Shown here: piece by piece, positions 4,297 to 5,142 of the stretch
How the letters are laid out: each line of letters starts with the position of its first letter
How positions within the stretch are numbered: position 1 is the first letter of the stretch
Assembly (NCBI GenBank): GCA_023250795.1
Contig: JAHFAB010000168.1
Span: 1-5,142 of the forward strand
Origin: Bacteriovoracaceae bacterium
GTDB lineage: Bacteria; Bdellovibrionota; UBA1018
Direction of reading: 5' to 3'
Length of the DNA: 5,142 nt
Notes under the pieces: generated by a model
The model's input: only the letters and a program-made list of their open reading frames with translations
What the model was told of the DNA's origin: nothing
The model's database searches: none
Program-made: the position numbers and the translations under genes

Positions 4297-5061
4297 TTAT
4301 TTCTGTAGGCTTTCTTCGTATTCTAGATACTTGAGTGCTTCCATGCCATCGCCAATCGCCATGAAAGTGGGACTTGGATTTTTTGGACAGACGCCAAAAC
4401 CGATAATCAAGCCATCAATCATTTTGCCTTGAACGTCAAACGGAAATGGAAGTTGTACGGCAAACCCTTGGACAGCTGTTAATAAGATTGTTGCCAGTTC
4501 ATCCATGCTGAAAACACCTAGGGCCTGTCTTGCCCAAGCAAAACGGTCTGAGAAACCCATGAGGATCAAATCCCCATTTTTCTTTACGCGGAGTGCTTCG
4601 TAATAAGTGCCATTATCGTCTTGTCCCCAAAGTTCGTTGGTCTGATCAGGCTTCAGAGGAAGATAGTGGGGTACGTAGTTGTGTACTCGGTGGTAAACCT
4701 CATAGGCTTTATTGATCAATAAGAGATCACCCCAAGGACTAAACTGATACCAAGCCGTAGATTCTGGCCCGACAAGCGCATTGCTTCGGCTCAAAACATA
4801 AAAAATCTTACAATCATAGTGTCTGTTGGGTTCTACTGCATTCGTAAAAGACATATCGCCGTCAGCATTTCTTGTAAAAACAGGCGTTTTAGCGTTTAAA
4901 AACTGCTCTTCTACAGCACCGATCACAGGATTCATTACGAACGTCTGAGCCAATTTTTTTATGGCCTCATTTGTGTCGCTGCTGGGTGGTGGTTTGTTTC
5001 CCATCGCCCATGAAGAACTGGAAAGAAAAAAACAGATTACAAACATCATTGTTGGTTTCAT
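4297..5061 (-). CDS. Unrecognised secreted protein, 254 aa
   Basis: I do not recognise the family. Residues 1-19 are a clear signal peptide (MKPTMMFVICFFLSSSSWA, probable cleavage before MG), so the protein is exported, most likely to the periplasm. A short Pro/Ser linker (NKPPPSSD) leads to a mature domain rich in aromatics (WYQFSPWGDLLL, YVPHYLPL, GTYYEALRVKKNGDLILMGF), which looks beta-rich. The hydrophobic part at 188-225 (ELATILLTAVQGFAVQLPF, then IDGLIIGFGVCP) is not a convincing membrane segment. Only two Cys remain after cleavage (84 and 225), so one disulfide is possible. The ATG at 5061 has AAGGGGGG ending 7 bases upstream. The gene stands alone, converges on the OmpA-family gene and ends at the shared terminator. 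Base composition is less AT-rich than the two left-hand genes. Confidence 0.85.
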   Translation of the reverse strand: MKPTMMFVICFFLSSSSWAMGNKPPPSSDTNEAIKKLAQTFVMNPVIGAVEEQFLNAKTPVFTRNADGDMSFTNAVEPNRHYDCKIFYVLSRSNALVGPESTAWYQFSPWGDLLLINKAYEVYHRVHNYVPHYLPLKPDQTNELWGQDDNGTYYEALRVKKNGDLILMGFSDRFAWARQALGVFSMDELATILLTAVQGFAVQLPFPFDVQGKMIDGLIIGFGVCPKNPSPTFMAIGDGMEALKYLEYEESLQK

Positions 5062-5112
5062 AGATAATCCCCCCTTGGATTAACTCCCGATTGAACCAAA
5101 CGATTGTGGGTT

Positions 5113-5118
5113 TGTATA
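5113..5118 (-). promoter_or_regulatory. Possible -10 element for secreted-protein gene
   Basis: On the minus strand TATACA follows an A6 stretch, about 50 bases before the ATG at 5061. It matches four of six -10 bases. No -35 resembling TTGACA is found at 17 bases before the window ends, so this is tentative. A short direct repeat CGATTG (5088-5093 and 5101-5106) lies between it and the gene. Confidence 0.25.
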
Positions 5119-5142
5119 GTTCTTTTTTCTGATTTATTTAGC

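Overview
This 5.1-kb window looks like a piece of a Gram-negative bacterial chromosome of low to moderate GC content. Three of its proteins appear to carry N-terminal signal peptides, and one is an OmpA-type, peptidoglycan-anchored envelope protein. The number of unrecognised secreted proteins, the standard genetic code and the AT-rich, homopolymer-rich style would suit a Bdellovibrionota-like or other deltaproteobacteria-like genome, but I cannot fix the phylum from sequence alone. There are no rRNA, tRNA, CRISPR or intact transposase genes.

Bases 1-2085, rightward: two AT-rich unrecognised genes. The first is cut by the left edge of the window; its frame is open from base 1, so the TTG at 76 is not a convincing start. 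The second (901-2085) encodes a probable exported 394-residue protein. A 22-codon ORF lies between them and overlaps the second gene's start by ATGA.

Bases 2127-2570, leftward: a decayed toxin-antitoxin module. An intact Phd/YefM-family antitoxin (2252-2497) is followed by a VapC-like PIN toxin remnant. The toxin has lost its start codon, carries an in-frame TGA where the family normally has Trp, and is cut off after roughly 48 codons, where its sequence runs into the antisense of the upstream gene's 3' end. A perfect 11-bp inverted repeat with a possible promoter lies upstream of the antitoxin.

Bases 2595-3327: a leftward unrecognised gene (2595-2996), then 331 non-coding bases. That gap is highly structured. 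It holds a 20-bp perfect palindrome, a TATAAT element facing right, and a compound inverted repeat built of two related palindromic units with C6/G6 tracts.

Bases 3328-5061: a rightward DUF4892-OmpA envelope protein and a leftward secreted orphan protein converge on a shared hairpin (4248-4280) that looks like a terminator.

The most notable signals are the hidden toxin pseudogene beside a surviving antitoxin and the compound inverted repeat upstream of the OmpA-family gene. No complete new defence or metabolic system is visible.
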